This document shows positions 1 through 10,381 of a stretch of DNA of 64,000 nt, one piece after another. Both the position numbers and the translations under genes were made by a program. The notes under the pieces were generated by a model that saw nothing but the letters and a program-made list of their open reading frames with translations, was not told where the DNA came from and made no database searches. Numbering within the stretch: the first letter of the stretch is position 1; each line of letters starts with the position of its first letter. Origin of the DNA: Haemophilus haemolyticus (GTDB lineage: Bacteria; Pseudomonadota; Gammaproteobacteria; Enterobacterales; Pasteurellaceae); NCBI RefSeq assembly GCF_003351405.1, contig NZ_CP031240.1, positions 1,426,001 through 1,490,000 of the forward strand, read 5' to 3'.

Positions 1-986
1 GTGTATCAGCAAGTCTTAGTTCCGTTTATGAAGAAGTATTAGTCATGGCGACGGATGGTACGCTAGCGGCAGATATTCGTCCTTTAGTTCGCTTATCTAT
101 TTCTGTGTTAGTAGAAGAAAATGGAAAACGTGAACGAGGAAGTTGTGGTTCTGGTGGGCGTTTCGGTTTAGATTGGTTCTTTGAAGTGATTGATGGCGAT
201 ATTAGAGCAGTACTTTTTGCTAAAGAAGCGGTTCGTCAAGCCTTAGTAAACCTTAGTGCAGTTGCAGCACCAGCAGGATTAATGCCAGTGGTATTAGGCG
301 CAGGTTGGCCAGGCGTGTTGTTACACGAGGCGGTAGGGCATGGTTTAGAAGGGGATTTTAACCGTAAAGAAAGTTCACTTTTTACAGGCAAGATTGGTGA
401 GCAAGTGACTTCACCGTTATGTACGATCGTGGATGATGGTACGATTGAAAATCGTCGAGGTTCATTAACTATTGATGATGAAGGTGTGCCAAGCCAGTGC
501 AATGTACTCATCAAAGAAGGGATTTTGCAAGGTTACATGCAAGATAAAATGAATGCCCGTTTGATGGGTGTGGCTCCAACGGGAAATGGACGACGTGAGT
601 CTTATGCCCATTTACCAATGCCTAGAATGACTAACACCTATATGCTTGCAGGACAAAGTCAGTTTGATGATTTGATTGCTTCTGTAGAACAGGGCATTTA
701 TGCACCGCACTTTGGTGGTGGTCAAGTGGATATTACGTCTGGTAAATTTGTATTTTCCACTTCAGAAGCTTATTTAATTGAAAAAGGAAAAATCACCAAA
801 CCAGTGAAGGGCGCAACTTTAATTGGCAGCGGCATTGAAGTGATGCAAAAGATTTCTATGGTTGCAGATAAATCAGAACTTGATTTAGGTATCGGAGTTT
901 GTGGTAAAGAGGGGCAAAGTGTGCCAGTCGGTGTTGGACAGCCCGCACTAAAAATTGATGAAATTACCGTGGGTGGTACAAATTAA
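1..986 (+). CDS. tldD: Metalloprotease TldD, C-terminal part (5' end outside window)
   Basis: This is the C-terminal two thirds of the TldD subunit of the TldD/TldE (PmbA) metalloprotease, which degrades unfolded peptides and matures some RiPPs. The frame is open from base 3 and reads [19 protein letters not shown] before the first in-window ATG at 45, so the gene starts upstream and 45 is not its start. The zinc motif [12 protein letters not shown] (HExxxH) lies near base 324. The usual C-terminal glycine-rich block with [13 protein letters not shown] is near base 893. The family is about 480 residues long, so roughly 155 are missing. The protein looks intact within the window. TldD partners exist for microcin B17, but nothing here links it to the RiPP operon at 41.5 kb. 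Confidence 0.95.
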   Translation, partial: VSASLSSVYEEVLVMATDGTLAADIRPLVRLSISVLVEENGKRERGSCGSGGRFGLDWFFEVIDGDIRAVLFAKEAVRQALVNLSAVAAPAGLMPVVLGAGWPGVLLHEAVGHGLEGDFNRKESSLFTGKIGEQVTSPLCTIVDDGTIENRRGSLTIDDEGVPSQCNVLIKEGILQGYMQDKMNARLMGVAPTGNGRRESYAHLPMPRMTNTYMLAGQSQFDDLIASVEQGIYAPHFGGGQVDITSGKFVFSTSEAYLIEKGKITKPVKGATLIGSGIEVMQKISMVADKSELDLGIGVCGKEGQSVPVGVGQPALKIDEITVGGTN

Positions 987-1009
987 ACCAAAATTGCGCA
1001 AAAGATCAC

Positions 1010-1036
1010 AAAAATCCCATTAAAATTGGATTTTTA
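1010..1036 (+). terminator. Probable terminator after tldD
   Basis: The inverted repeat AAAAATCC / GGATTTTT has a 10-nt AT-rich loop and ends in a T run. It is short and only moderately stable, and lies 24 bases after the tldD stop codon. Confidence 0.5.
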
Positions 1037-1108
1037 CTGGCAATTTAATTCAAATTTTGATAGTCTCGGGCAGAATTATATTTTTATATCTTTTAATTAT
1101 TTTAAATT

Positions 1109-1660
1109 ATGTTGAAAAGAATTTTAGTTATTATCGGTTTAGCGACCCTCGCAACCGCCTGTTCTAATGGGCCTCGAACGGCAAATCACCAAGTTATTTC
1201 AGAAAGTGATGATGCTCAATTAACCGGTTTGATTAGTAATTTAGAAAAAGGTAATCGTTCAGGGATTTTCCACAAAGTGAGAACAAACCGTTCATCAGCT
1301 TTAATGGGGGATAAGGCTTTAGCTGGTGTGTATAATGAATGGGTGGGAACCGCTTATCGTATGGGCGGTACAACCAAACGTGGTATTGATTGTTCTGCAT
1401 TTATGCAAACAACTTTTTCTGAAGCATTTGGCATTGAGTTGCCTCGTTCGACAGCTGAACAACGTTATTTAGGTAAACAAATTAGTAAATCAGAGTTGAA
1501 AAAAGGCGATTTAGTTTTCTTCCGTAAAAATAACCATGTCGGTGTTTATATTGGTAATAACCAATTTATGCATGCAAGTACAGGGCAAGGTGTGACGATA
1601 AGTTCCCTTGATGAAGAATACTGGGCTAGAACTTACACTCAATCGCGTCGTATCATGTAA
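1109..1660 (+). CDS. mepS: NlpC/P60 lipoprotein, MepS (Spr)-like murein endopeptidase
   Basis: Lipoprotein with a type II signal: hydrophobic residues 5-17 and lipobox LATAC with Cys18 as the lipidated residue. The NlpC/P60 cysteine-peptidase domain covers about 70-183, with Cys95 in GIDCSAFM, His143 in KNNHVGVYIG and His155 in FMHAST as the catalytic set. By family, this class cleaves D-Ala-meso-DAP cross-links and opens peptidoglycan for growth. At 183 residues it is close to E. coli MepS (188). It is monocistronic, between a tldD terminator and its own strong terminator. No clear Shine-Dalgarno is visible before the ATG, in an A/T-only leader. An NlpC name is sometimes used for the same family. 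Confidence 0.85.
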   Translation: MLKRILVIIGLATLATACSNGPRTANHQVISESDDAQLTGLISNLEKGNRSGIFHKVRTNRSSALMGDKALAGVYNEWVGTAYRMGGTTKRGIDCSAFMQTTFSEAFGIELPRSTAEQRYLGKQISKSELKKGDLVFFRKNNHVGVYIGNNQFMHASTGQGVTISSLDEEYWARTYTQSRRIM

Positions 1661-1668
1661 TGAAAAGA

Positions 1669-1696
1669 AAACCGAACATTAAGTTCGGTTTTTTTG
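1669..1696 (+). terminator. Rho-independent terminator of mepS
   Basis: AACCGAAC / GTTCGGTT stem followed directly by a T run, 9 bases after the stop codon. Confidence 0.85.
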
Positions 1697-1710
1697 ATCA
1701 GCTTATTGAT

Positions 1711-1744
1711 AAAAATCTCCTCTTTGTAATCGAGGAGATTTTTA
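1711..1744. terminator. Bidirectional terminator, mainly for fbp
   Basis: AAAAATCTCCTC / GAGGAGATTTTT perfect stem with T runs on both strands, directly behind the leftward fbp stop. Confidence 0.8.
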
Positions 1745-2749
1745 TTATTCTTCTTTAAATTCTTCCATCATTTCTTGCGCTTTTTTCACCATATCTTGTG
1801 AACCAACAAATAGTGGAACACGCTCATGAAGTGCGGTTGGTTCGATATCTAAAATTCGACGATAACCATCCGTTGCGATACCATCAGCTTGCTCCGCTAA
1901 AAATGCAATTGGATTGCCTTCATATAATAAACGGAGTTTTCCATTTGGATAGTTGGTTGCACTTGGGTAAATATAAATGCCGCCTTTTAATAAGTTGCGG
2001 TGGAAGTCTGCTACAAGTGAACCAATATAGCGAGAGACGTAAGGACGATGAGTCGCTTTATCTTCTTCTTGGCAATATTTAATATATTTTTTCACACCTT
2101 GTGGGAATTTGAGGTATTGCCCTTCATTGATGGAATAAATCCGACCAGTTTTTGGCATTTGCATGTTTTCGTGAGAAAGACAGAATGTACCGATTGATGG
2201 ATCATAAGTAAAACCATTAACCCCATTACCAGTGGTATATACCAACATAGTTGATGAGCCATAAACAATATAACCTGCGGCAACTTGTTTATTCCCTGGT
2301 TGTAAGAAATCCTCTAAGGTGACAGGTGTGCCAATTGGAGATACGCGACGGTAAATGGAGAAAATTGTACCGACGGATACGTTTACATCAATATTCGAAG
2401 AACCATCAAGGGGATCGGTTAAAATAATGTATTTTGCATTGCGTCCACGTTCTGTATCAAACGCGATAAAACTTTCTTCTTCTTCAGATGCAAAACCAGC
2501 CACTTCTTCACGCGCCATTAATGCCGCTTTCATTGTGTTATGGGCGAATAAATCAAGTTTCATTTGACTTTCGCCTTGTACGTTTTCAACACCTGATTGG
2601 CCGAGAATATTTGTTAAGCCCGCTTTATTAATATCTCGGTGAATAATTTTCGCTAAAAGACGAATTGACGACAAAATACCACTCAATTCCCCTTTTGCAT
2701 TTGGGTATTCTGCTTGGCGTTCAACAATAAATTCACTCAATGTTTTCAT
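1745..2749 (-). CDS. fbp: Class I fructose-1,6-bisphosphatase
   Basis: Hydrolyses fructose-1,6-bisphosphate to fructose-6-phosphate in gluconeogenesis. The metal-binding core [14 protein letters not shown] sits at residues 112-125, the acidic pair at E89/E90, and the signature GKLRLLYE at 270-277. At 334 residues it matches E. coli Fbp (332). An AAAAGGAAAA Shine-Dalgarno precedes the ATG. The gene is monocistronic with its own terminator. It is divergent from truA, and the shared intergenic region carries a CRP-like site at the position expected for activation, which suits a gluconeogenic enzyme. Confidence 0.97.
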   Translation of the reverse strand: MKTLSEFIVERQAEYPNAKGELSGILSSIRLLAKIIHRDINKAGLTNILGQSGVENVQGESQMKLDLFAHNTMKAALMAREEVAGFASEEEESFIAFDTERGRNAKYIILTDPLDGSSNIDVNVSVGTIFSIYRRVSPIGTPVTLEDFLQPGNKQVAAGYIVYGSSTMLVYTTGNGVNGFTYDPSIGTFCLSHENMQMPKTGRIYSINEGQYLKFPQGVKKYIKYCQEEDKATHRPYVSRYIGSLVADFHRNLLKGGIYIYPSATNYPNGKLRLLYEGNPIAFLAEQADGIATDGYRRILDIEPTALHERVPLFVGSQDMVKKAQEMMEEFKEE

Positions 2750-2776
2750 AATTTTCCTTTTAGTTTTTCATAATAT

Positions 2777-2846
2777 GTCGATTAATTATAGGTAATTTGG
2801 AGTGTAAACTCTAATGATAGATTATCAGAATGAGATCTTTATCACA
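2777..2846 (-). promoter_or_regulatory. fbp promoter with CRP site centred near -61
   Basis: On the minus strand TTAGAG, an 18-nt spacer and a perfect TATAAT (2785-2790) form a promoter with a start near 2778. Upstream, 2831-2846 reads TGAGA-TCTTTA-TCACA, nine of ten matches to the CRP half sites. Its centre is about 61 bases from the start, the classical class I activation distance. The positioning is inferred from sequence. Confidence 0.6.
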
Positions 2847-2983
2847 AAAATGTCACATTTATTGCTGTAATTTTTAGAAGCTATCACTTATTTGTTAATT
2901 AATTCTGGAGCGATTTTGTGAATTTGCGCTCCAAATAAACTTGAGCTACCATAACTGCACTTTATTAAGCCAAAAGGTAAAAA

Positions 2984-3793
2984 ATGAAAATCGCATTAGG
3001 CATTGAGTATAACGGGAAAAATTATTATGGTTGGCAGAGACAAGAAAAAGTCCGCAGTGTACAAGAAGAATTAGAAAAGGCGCTTTCTTATATTGCGAAT
3101 GAAAAAATTGAAATATTTTGTGCTGGCAGAACTGATTCTGGTGTGAGTGGAACGGGTCAGGTTATTCATTTTGAAACCAATGCAGTTCGCCCAGAGAAGG
3201 CTTGGGCTTTTGGTACTAATGCTCATTTACCTGATGACATTGCAGTGACTTGGGCAAAACAAGTCGATGATGAATTCCATGCGAGATTTTCCGCAACAGC
3301 ACGCCGTTACCGCTATATTCTTTATTGTAATAAATTACGCTCTGCGATTTTAGCGGGAGGAATGACCCATTGCCATTTAGATTTAGACGCTGAAAAAATG
3401 CATCAAGCAGGGCAATTTTTATTAGGGGAACATGATTTTTCCTCTTTCCGCGCTGCACAATGTCAGTCTCATACGCCTTGGCGTAATGTGCATCATTTGA
3501 ATGTGTCTCGTATCGGAAAATATATTATTGTTGATATTCAGGCGAATGCTTTTGTGCATCATATGGTGCGTAATATTGTGGGAAGTTTGATTGAGGTCGG
3601 TGCTGGAAATCAGCCGATTGAATGGATGCAATGGCTACTTGAGCAGAAAAATCGTCAGCTTGCCGCACCAACAGCAAAACCCGATGGCTTGTATTTGGTT
3701 GATGTGATTTATCCGCAGAAGTTTGATATTCCTAAACGCCCAATTGGCCCTTTATTTTTAGAGGATGGTTTATTAAATCGTACTTTGAAATAA
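2984..3793 (+). CDS. truA: tRNA pseudouridine(38-40) synthase TruA
   Basis: Converts uridines 38-40 of the tRNA anticodon arm to pseudouridine. The catalytic aspartate is Asp51 in the motif [13 protein letters not shown]; most family members have GVHATGQ, so the residues after the motif differ slightly. The RNA-binding C-terminal domain includes [17 protein letters not shown]. At 269 residues it has the usual length. AAAGGTAAAAA precedes the ATG. It is divergent from fbp and probably monocistronic. Confidence 0.96.
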   Translation: MKIALGIEYNGKNYYGWQRQEKVRSVQEELEKALSYIANEKIEIFCAGRTDSGVSGTGQVIHFETNAVRPEKAWAFGTNAHLPDDIAVTWAKQVDDEFHARFSATARRYRYILYCNKLRSAILAGGMTHCHLDLDAEKMHQAGQFLLGEHDFSSFRAAQCQSHTPWRNVHHLNVSRIGKYIIVDIQANAFVHHMVRNIVGSLIEVGAGNQPIEWMQWLLEQKNRQLAAPTAKPDGLYLVDVIYPQKFDIPKRPIGPLFLEDGLLNRTLK

Positions 3794-3839
3794 AGCGTAA
3801 TTTCATGTTTTAAATAACTATATCTGAAAATATTCTTCA

Positions 3840-3870
3840 TAAAAAAAGACCGCACTTTAAAAGTGCGGTC
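3840..3870 (-). terminator. Uptake-signal-pair terminator for the YeiH-family gene
   Basis: Two inverted uptake-signal cores (GACCGCACTTT / AAAGTGCGGTC) form the stem, with seven Ts on the minus strand. It can also slow truA read-through, but lacks a T run on the plus strand. Confidence 0.75.
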
Positions 3871-3885
3871 AATCTTAAGTGAATT

Positions 3886-4902
3886 TTATATTAATTTTGA
3901 TATTCCATAGTTCACTAAAAATCCCCCAATCACTAGCCATAAATAAATCAGTATCCCTAAAATCAGAGGTCTTAGTCCTGCTTTCTTTATTGCGCTTGCT
4001 TGCGTAGTTAAGCCGAGCGCAGCCATCGCTGAAATTAATAAGAAAGAATCGATTTCAACTAATAATTTCACAAGTTCTTTTGGTAATAAATCAAAAGAAT
4101 TAAAAATGGCAACGCCAATAAAAAGTACAGCAAACCAAGGAATTGTAATTTTGTGTGACGTATTTTCTGATACTGTATCACTACGCGTTAATAACCAAGA
4201 AAGCATTAATAAAAATGGTGCGAGCATCATCACTCGGATCATTTTGGTAATGACGGCTGTATTCGCCACGATAGGATCAATATTTCCCCCTATCGCATAA
4301 ACTTGAGCCACTTCATGCACGCTAGAGCCAACATAAATACCGAATTGATGAGCGTTAATTAAATGTTGTGACCAAGTGTAGAAAAATGGATAAGTAAAAA
4401 TAGAAAGCGTCCCGAAAATGACTACTACGGCAATCGCCACTGAAACTTTATGTGATTCTGCTTTGGTAACAGGCTCTGCTGCCATTACAGCTGCTGCACC
4501 ACAAATACTACATCCAGCCCCAGTGAGATAAACCAATTGTTTATCCATTTTTAGATAACGAATACCCAAAAGTGTGGTAAAAAAGAAAGTTGAAATTAGC
4601 ACGATTGTATCAGTGACAACAGCATTTAATCCTACATCGGCGATATCGCCAAAAGTTAGGCGAAAACCATACAGCACAATGCCAGTGCGAAGAAGAGGAC
4701 CTTTCGCAAATAATACTCCTTTTTCCACTTGTGCAGAAAATTGAGGGTAAATGGTATTGCCGATTGCCATTCCCAGCAAGATGGCAATAATTAAGGCACT
4801 GATATGATAGTGATGAGAAAAGTCGGTACTTCCTAAGTAGCTGGCAAGTACAGAGATAATCGCGATAAATATAAGTCCGAAATAAAAGGGACGAGTGTTC
4901 AT
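3886..4902 (-). CDS. YeiH-family (UPF0324) membrane protein
   Basis: An integral inner-membrane protein of about ten hydrophobic segments, 338 residues, of the UPF0324/YeiH family. Family hallmarks visible are [18 protein letters not shown] and the block [16 protein letters not shown]. The biochemical role of the family is not settled; sulfonate or anion transport has been proposed for some members, so I give no substrate. It lies 11 bases after sapF on the same strand with a TAAGGAAAG ribosome site, so it probably shares the sap transcript as a distal gene. Whether it works with Sap is unknown. Confidence 0.85.
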   Translation of the reverse strand: MNTRPFYFGLIFIAIISVLASYLGSTDFSHHYHISALIIAILLGMAIGNTIYPQFSAQVEKGVLFAKGPLLRTGIVLYGFRLTFGDIADVGLNAVVTDTIVLISTFFFTTLLGIRYLKMDKQLVYLTGAGCSICGAAAVMAAEPVTKAESHKVSVAIAVVVIFGTLSIFTYPFFYTWSQHLINAHQFGIYVGSSVHEVAQVYAIGGNIDPIVANTAVITKMIRVMMLAPFLLMLSWLLTRSDTVSENTSHKITIPWFAVLFIGVAIFNSFDLLPKELVKLLVEIDSFLLISAMAALGLTTQASAIKKAGLRPLILGILIYLWLVIGGFLVNYGISKLI

Positions 4903-4913
4903 TTTTTCTTTCC

Positions 4914-5723
4914 TTAGTTAGTATGAGTTTCCTTTACCCAGGCACTTTCATCCAAAATTTTTCCAAAATAACTTTCCACTAAACGACCAGTTACATCTGT
5001 TTGTGGATCGGTAAATAGCGTTTTAGGTGTACCGATCTTTATCATTTTCCCTTTATCCATCACGATGACCGAGTCTGCAATATGTTTAATCACGCCCAGG
5101 TCTTGCCCTACATAAATGTAAGAGATACCTAAACGTTGCTGCAAATCAAGGGTTAAATTTAGTAATTGAATGCGTACTGAAGCATCTAGATTGCCAAGTG
5201 CATCATCTATAATAATTATTTCAGGTTCTAAAATCAGCGCGCGTGCTAAAGCGACACGCTGTTTTTGGCTGATCGAAAGATTTTTGATTTTTAGATTGGT
5301 GTAATCGGGATAAAGCCCTACAAGTAACAGTGTTTCAAAGATTTTTTGATTGCGACGTTCTTCATCCCAATCTGTTGCTAAACGTAGCGGCGCATCTAAT
5401 GCCTCACCGATATTTAAGCGAGGATTAAACGCTGAATTCGCATCTTGGAACACCATTCGAATATGTTGTGCTCGGTATTGGAAATCCTCAAATTGCAATT
5501 CATTATTGTTAAATAAAATTCTGCCAGAAGTGGGCTGTGTAATGCCCGCGATCATTTTTACTAATGTTGATTTCCCAGAACCATTTTTGCCGATAATTGC
5601 TAAGGTTTGTTGGCGCTCAAGAGAAAAAGTTACGTTTTCTACCGCATTAAAGTCACTCGTACCAAATAAACGCTTGCGGCCTTTGAAGGTTTTAGTCAAA
5701 TCTTCTACTTGTAATAACGGCAT
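4914..5723 (-). CDS. sapF: Peptide ABC transporter ATPase SapF
   Basis: Last gene of the sap operon: one of two cytoplasmic ATPases paired with permeases SapB and SapC. Walker A is GKNGSGKS at 45-52, the signature is a degenerate LSISQKQR at 149-156, and Walker B ends D173-D174 where most ABC ATPases have Asp-Glu. The switch (H-loop) position is Gln207 in YVGQDLG instead of His. These substitutions suggest a weak or non-hydrolysing site, perhaps normal for SapF. The start overlaps the sapD stop (TAATG). In H. influenzae the system is linked to antimicrobial-peptide resistance and haem use. Confidence 0.93.
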   Translation of the reverse strand: MPLLQVEDLTKTFKGRKRLFGTSDFNAVENVTFSLERQQTLAIIGKNGSGKSTLVKMIAGITQPTSGRILFNNNELQFEDFQYRAQHIRMVFQDANSAFNPRLNIGEALDAPLRLATDWDEERRNQKIFETLLLVGLYPDYTNLKIKNLSISQKQRVALARALILEPEIIIIDDALGNLDASVRIQLLNLTLDLQQRLGISYIYVGQDLGVIKHIADSVIVMDKGKMIKIGTPKTLFTDPQTDVTGRLVESYFGKILDESAWVKETHTN

Positions 5724-6772
5724 TATTCATTTCCTTTGCTTGCAAGAGTTAATGGTGCGCTCGTTGCTTTTTCTTTGAATGTTTTCTCGCGTAAATTAAT
5801 TGGATAATGGCAAGAAAATTCATGTTGTTTTATTTTGAATCGAGTTGGTTTCTCAATACATTTTTTCTGTGCAAAAGGACAACGAGGACCAAGACGGCAA
5901 CCAATAGGCATTTGTTCTAAAATTGGCACGGTACCTTCTAAGGTGCTTAGTTTGCTTTTAAATCCTAAGGGCTGGGTAAAATCAGGCACGGCATTAATTA
6001 ACGCTTGTGTGTAAGGATGATGAGGACTTTCAAGCAACATTTGTGTTGGGCCTGATTCCGTATTTTGCCCGCAATAGAGTACAGAAATCTGATCGCACCA
6101 TTCACTAATACTTCTGATGTCATTGCTAGCCAATAAAACGGTTGTGCCTTGGTTTTGGTTCATACTAGAAAGTAATCGAAATACCTGTAATGCTGTTGTT
6201 GCTTCTAATGCATTAGTCGGTTCATCGGCAATAAGCAAGCGGGGCTGATTTGCTACTGCAATAGCAATCATGACTTTTTGTCCTTCACCTTCCGTTAATT
6301 CATTAGGATAGCTTGTCATAATGTCTTTGTGTTCTTTTATCCCTACACGATGCAATAATTCAACGGCACGGCGTTTTTTCCAACCAAACCATTGCCACCA
6401 TTTTCCTTTAAATGTCCAATTTGGGATATTTTGGATTAATTGTTTACCAATTTTCCGACTTGGATCAAGACAAGAAAGAGGATCTTGGAAAATCATGGAT
6501 ATTTCTTTACCTACCAATTTCCGGCGTTTATTGGGACTAAGTTTTAGTAACTCTACATCATGAAAGCGAAAGCGATCTGCGGTAATAATCCAGTTTTCTT
6601 TGATGGCATTACAAATTACTTTGGCGATTAAACTTTTACCAGAACCTGATTCGCCAACAAGCCCACAAATTTCCCCTTCATTAATCGATAAATTTACGCC
6701 GTCCACAATCTTAACGAGGCCGTTTGAGGTTTGTATTTCGATATTTAGGTTACGGATGTCTAGTAGTGCCAT
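5723..6772 (-). CDS. sapD: Peptide ABC transporter ATPase SapD
   Basis: Oligopeptide-type ABC ATPase, 349 residues. Walker A is GESGSGKS at 40-47, signature LTEGEGQ at 159-165, Walker B LLIADEP with Asp183-Glu184. The C-terminal oligopeptide-transporter extension carries the cysteines of [14 protein letters not shown] (292-305) and Cys321, a set often tied to an Fe-S site in this subfamily. The H-loop position is Asn217 (ASNDIRS), not His. SapD has been reported to support Trk potassium uptake in enterics and Haemophilus. It lies 3 bases after sapC and overlaps sapF by one base. Confidence 0.94.
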   Translation of the reverse strand: MALLDIRNLNIEIQTSNGLVKIVDGVNLSINEGEICGLVGESGSGKSLIAKVICNAIKENWIITADRFRFHDVELLKLSPNKRRKLVGKEISMIFQDPLSCLDPSRKIGKQLIQNIPNWTFKGKWWQWFGWKKRRAVELLHRVGIKEHKDIMTSYPNELTEGEGQKVMIAIAVANQPRLLIADEPTNALEATTALQVFRLLSSMNQNQGTTVLLASNDIRSISEWCDQISVLYCGQNTESGPTQMLLESPHHPYTQALINAVPDFTQPLGFKSKLSTLEGTVPILEQMPIGCRLGPRCPFAQKKCIEKPTRFKIKQHEFSCHYPINLREKTFKEKATSAPLTLASKGNE

Positions 6773-6775
6773 AAA

Positions 6776-7663
6776 TTATTCGTAATATTGGTTGATAGCT
6801 TTAGTTAAGCCATTGCTAAAAATAATGCTTAATAAAATGGTAAAAATAATTGCAAAGCCGGGAAGTAATACTGTCCAAGGTGCAAGATAGAGGAGTTCTA
6901 AAGAATCTCGAATCATTGCGCCCCATTCTGGGGTTGGTCGTTGTGCGCCAAGGGAAATAAAACTCAAGGCGCTAATATCCAATATGGCGACAACAAATGC
7001 TCGTGCAATTTCTTGAACATAGATTACGGTGATATTTGGCAAAATCGTACTTTTTAATAATTCCCTGTTAGAAATGCCCTCAAGTTTTAACATGAGTACG
7101 TAATCTTTTTTCAATTCTTGTTGAATTGCGCGATAAATTGCATGGATGAAATACGGCAATATCGCTAAAAGTGTTGCGAACATTGCATTCAATAAACTCG
7201 GTTCCATCAGTGTGGAAATTACGATAGCAATGAGCAAAATAGGGAGAGATAAAAAGGCATCGAAAATATGACCAACAAAACGCGCTTTTAAGCCTTTCAA
7301 CATACCAGCAACAATGCCAAGGGTTCCACCAATTAAGGCAACGGCAAGTACGACTAGCAATGATGATCCAATAGTGTAACTTGTGCCCATAATTAGTCGG
7401 CTTAGTACATCACGGCCTAAATCATCAGTACCAAAGAAAAAGGCAATTTGACCTTTTTCGACCCAAGATGGTGGCATTAATTCTTGCCCGACAAACTGCA
7501 TATTATGAGCATAAGGTGCGATCCAACCGCTAAAAAGTGCGGTTAGAATTAACAACGTTAATAAATAAAAGCTGAACAACGCAACGGTATTTTTGCGAAA
7601 TAGTAGCCATATTTGGAATATTGAAGTATTTTCTCGAAATTCTTCAGGTTCTTTATCTTGCAT
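6776..7663 (-). CDS. sapC: Peptide ABC transporter permease SapC
   Basis: Inner-membrane permease of the DppC/SapC type, 295 residues with about six membrane segments, starting near residue 30. The cytoplasmic EAA-type coupling region is EGISNRELLKSTILPNI. The extracellular-side hallmark LISLGAQRPTPEWGAM is present as FISLGAQRPTPEWGAM. The N terminus overlaps the 3' end of sapB by 11 bases, so translation is likely coupled. It forms the membrane pore with SapB. Confidence 0.94.
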   Translation of the reverse strand: MQDKEPEEFRENTSIFQIWLLFRKNTVALFSFYLLTLLILTALFSGWIAPYAHNMQFVGQELMPPSWVEKGQIAFFFGTDDLGRDVLSRLIMGTSYTIGSSLLVVLAVALIGGTLGIVAGMLKGLKARFVGHIFDAFLSLPILLIAIVISTLMEPSLLNAMFATLLAILPYFIHAIYRAIQQELKKDYVLMLKLEGISNRELLKSTILPNITVIYVQEIARAFVVAILDISALSFISLGAQRPTPEWGAMIRDSLELLYLAPWTVLLPGFAIIFTILLSIIFSNGLTKAINQYYE

Positions 7664-8618
7664 ACCAACCTTTCTTTTTAAATGGATCGAGCACGAAAGT
7701 AAGCGCTTTAATGAATGTGTCGATCAAAATAATGCAAACGCCAATGACAACTACACCCGCAGAAATACTATTGTAATCTTGTTGCGTTACGGCATCGATC
7801 AGCCAGCGACCAATTCCAGGCCAACCTAAAGCCGTTTCTACCAACATACATTGAGTTAATACTAGGGTAAACACGCGCGGTACTTGTGGAACAAGCAGAG
7901 GAAACGTATTACGGAATACATATTGATGGAGAATTTTCCATTTTGACCAACCCCGTGTTGTGGCAACTTTGGCAAAATTTTGGTTCAAAACATATTCTGC
8001 TCGTTGTTGAATAATTCGGATAATTTCCATTGTTGGCAAAATGCAAAGCACCAGTGTCGGTAAGGCTAAATGTTGTAAAACATTTTGTACAATTTTGGTG
8101 CGATAAGGCACATCCATAAACCAAACATCAATGACTGGGAAACCAGTAATCGGTTTTATTTCATAGAGTAAATTGTATTGCCCAATAGATGCAATTTCCC
8201 AATGATTTACCGCCGCCACATAAAGTAAAATCGGTGCGAGCCAAAATATTGGGATCGACAAACCAACATAAGATAAACTTTTTAAGCTCTTTGCAAAAAT
8301 ATGCTGAGAATTTACCGCACTTATAATGCCAAGCGGCACGCCGAGAATGAATGCCAATAAAAGTGCGGTAAAACAAAGCTCTAATGTGGGTGGAAGCACA
8401 GTTAGAATCAAATCTATGAGAGATTTTCCACCGTTATAAGTAATGCCAAAATCGCCATGTAATAAGGTGCTTAAATAATTAAAATAACTGGTGTAAATAT
8501 TGTGAGTGACGAGATCAGCATTAAGCGGATCTCGCAATAAAATGACGAAACTTAGCAAAGATAACACGAGCAAGAGCAACGTTACCCAAAGGGTATGGCG
8601 AATAACAGACCACAACAT
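7653..8618 (-). CDS. sapB: Peptide ABC transporter permease SapB
   Basis: Inner-membrane permease of the DppB/SapB type, 321 residues. The N terminus has a first membrane segment (about 9-28), then a short periplasmic domain and five further segments. The EAA-type loop is KVATTRGWSKWKILHQYVFRN. The C-terminal part carries VETALGWPGIGRWLIDAV, typical of the family. The start codon overlaps the sapA stop by one base. In E. coli, SapBCDF also exports putrescine without SapA; whether this holds here is not known. Confidence 0.94.
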   Translation of the reverse strand: MLWSVIRHTLWVTLLLLVLSLLSFVILLRDPLNADLVTHNIYTSYFNYLSTLLHGDFGITYNGGKSLIDLILTVLPPTLELCFTALLLAFILGVPLGIISAVNSQHIFAKSLKSLSYVGLSIPIFWLAPILLYVAAVNHWEIASIGQYNLLYEIKPITGFPVIDVWFMDVPYRTKIVQNVLQHLALPTLVLCILPTMEIIRIIQQRAEYVLNQNFAKVATTRGWSKWKILHQYVFRNTFPLLVPQVPRVFTLVLTQCMLVETALGWPGIGRWLIDAVTQQDYNSISAGVVVIGVCIILIDTFIKALTFVLDPFKKKGWYAR

Positions 8619-10312
8619 TAGGGTTTCTCCTTGTGTAAGCGTAAGTCAGAAAAGTTAAGACTACCAAAAGGTGTCATTTCCACGCCTTTTACTCGGCTAT
8701 TTGCTACCAAAATGCGTTTTACATTCGCGATAGGGATAATTGGCAATTCATGTAGAATCAGTTCTTGAGCGTCATTATAAGCACGTGCCCGTTCAGATAA
8801 ATTAGATGTGGCAATCGCGCGATCCATTAAATTATTAAATTCTTCATTACACCAGTTAGATAAATTTGTGATTTCATTTTGCGTATTACAGCTCAAAATA
8901 GGGCGCATAAATCCGTCAGGATCAAGATTTCCTGCTAACCATCCAGCTAAAATTAAATCGTAATTTTCTGATTTATTGCGAAGTTGCTCACTCAAAAATG
9001 TGCGTGTTACAGTCCGCACTTTCACTTTCACACCGACTTGATCTAAATCGGATTTAATCATTTCCGCCATTTTAAAAGGCGCAGGGTTATACATTTGTTC
9101 TTCATTAATCACCCATAAATTGAGCGAAAGATGTTTATTTTCTAATTTTTTCTTTGCGACTTTTGGACTGTAATCAAAGTCAAATTCTGGCGTGTTTACG
9201 CTAGAAGCCCAAGATATTTCAGGAATAATGTTATTTGCCACTGTCGCAGTATTGTGATAGATGTTGTGAATAATACGTGCGCGGTTCAAACTTTGTGAGA
9301 TAGCTTCTCGAATAGTACGATCCTGCATCAATGGTTTTTCAAAATTGAAGGCAAGATATGCCAAATTCATTCCGTCAGTGGATTGCATATAGTAGTGCTT
9401 ATCATCGCTCTTTAATAAGCCAATTTGGCTCACTTCAGGATAAGAGGCTATTTGACATTCATTATTGAAAAATTTAACGAGTCGCCCGTTTCGATCAGTA
9501 GATAAATCCACGATAATATTTTCAATTTTTGCTTCTTTTTTCCAATAGTTTTCATTACGCACTAAGCGAACATATTGGTTATACACATAATCCTTTACTT
9601 GATAAGGCCCTGTGCCCACGGGGTGAGTATCTAATTGAGTGAGATTATCGTCAGCGCTTAATTGATAGGCATATTCTTGTGAAAAAATAATGGCATATTG
9701 ACTGGCAAGATGCGATAAGATAGAGGAATCAGGCTCAAACAATTCAATTTTCACTTGATAAGGTGAAAGTGCGGTTACTGATTTAATTTTTTCATTAAGC
9801 TTAATGCTATCAAAATAAGGAAAGCGAACTTTTCTTGCTTGCTCGTGAAACACTTTATATTGTGGATTTTTATAGGTAATTGCGGTTTCTGCTAAGGTTG
9901 GCAAGTAAGTATCATGACCTAACACACGATTGATTGAAAACACTACATCTTCCGCATTAAAATCACGAGTGGGGGTAAACCAAGGCGTATGATGAAATTT
10001 CACCCCACGGCGTAAATTAATCAAAATTTCTTTGTTATCTGGTGATATTGAATAGGATTGTGCGAGTACGGGTGTAACGTTCGCGCTATGGTTTTTTATT
10101 TCAAAAAGTTTGTTATAAATTTGTTCTGTGACGACATTCATACTGGTGCCTGCATCCGCAGTTTGCGGATTAAAAGAAAATCCAGAGGCATTAGTACAAT
10201 AAGTTAGTCCGTTTTCTGTTAGGTGTTCTGGTACGCGCGGAGCCGCTTGAAGTTGGGAGTTCAAGCCAATACCAAATAGAAAACAGAAAAACGTAAGATT
10301 TTTGCGTAACAT
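8618..10312 (-). CDS. sapA: Periplasmic peptide-binding protein SapA
   Basis: First gene of the sap operon: a 564-residue family 5 solute-binding protein. The signal peptide covers residues 1 to about 24 (cleavage after LQAA). The family pattern YKVDPVGTGPY appears as LDTHPVGTGPYQVKDY. In nontypeable H. influenzae SapA binds cationic host peptides such as LL-37 and defensins, and haem, and delivers them for import. There is no obvious Shine-Dalgarno upstream, and the best promoter starts only about nine bases before the ATG, so the leader may be very short. Confidence 0.95.
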   Translation of the reverse strand: MLRKNLTFFCFLFGIGLNSQLQAAPRVPEHLTENGLTYCTNASGFSFNPQTADAGTSMNVVTEQIYNKLFEIKNHSANVTPVLAQSYSISPDNKEILINLRRGVKFHHTPWFTPTRDFNAEDVVFSINRVLGHDTYLPTLAETAITYKNPQYKVFHEQARKVRFPYFDSIKLNEKIKSVTALSPYQVKIELFEPDSSILSHLASQYAIIFSQEYAYQLSADDNLTQLDTHPVGTGPYQVKDYVYNQYVRLVRNENYWKKEAKIENIIVDLSTDRNGRLVKFFNNECQIASYPEVSQIGLLKSDDKHYYMQSTDGMNLAYLAFNFEKPLMQDRTIREAISQSLNRARIIHNIYHNTATVANNIIPEISWASSVNTPEFDFDYSPKVAKKKLENKHLSLNLWVINEEQMYNPAPFKMAEMIKSDLDQVGVKVKVRTVTRTFLSEQLRNKSENYDLILAGWLAGNLDPDGFMRPILSCNTQNEITNLSNWCNEEFNNLMDRAIATSNLSERARAYNDAQELILHELPIIPIANVKRILVANSRVKGVEMTPFGSLNFSDLRLHKEKP

Positions 10313-10321
10313 AACAAATGC

Positions 10322-10350
10322 ATTATGATAAATTATGTGCCAAATTGTAA
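10322..10350 (-). promoter_or_regulatory. Candidate sapA operon promoter
   Basis: Minus-strand TTACAA (10345-10350), a 17-nt spacer and CATAAT (10322-10327). The predicted start leaves about nine bases before the sapA ATG. The gap to the divergent ycjX is only 69 bases. Confidence 0.45.
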
Positions 10351-10381
10351 GGCATATTAGTAAAAATGGCTAGGATATTGA

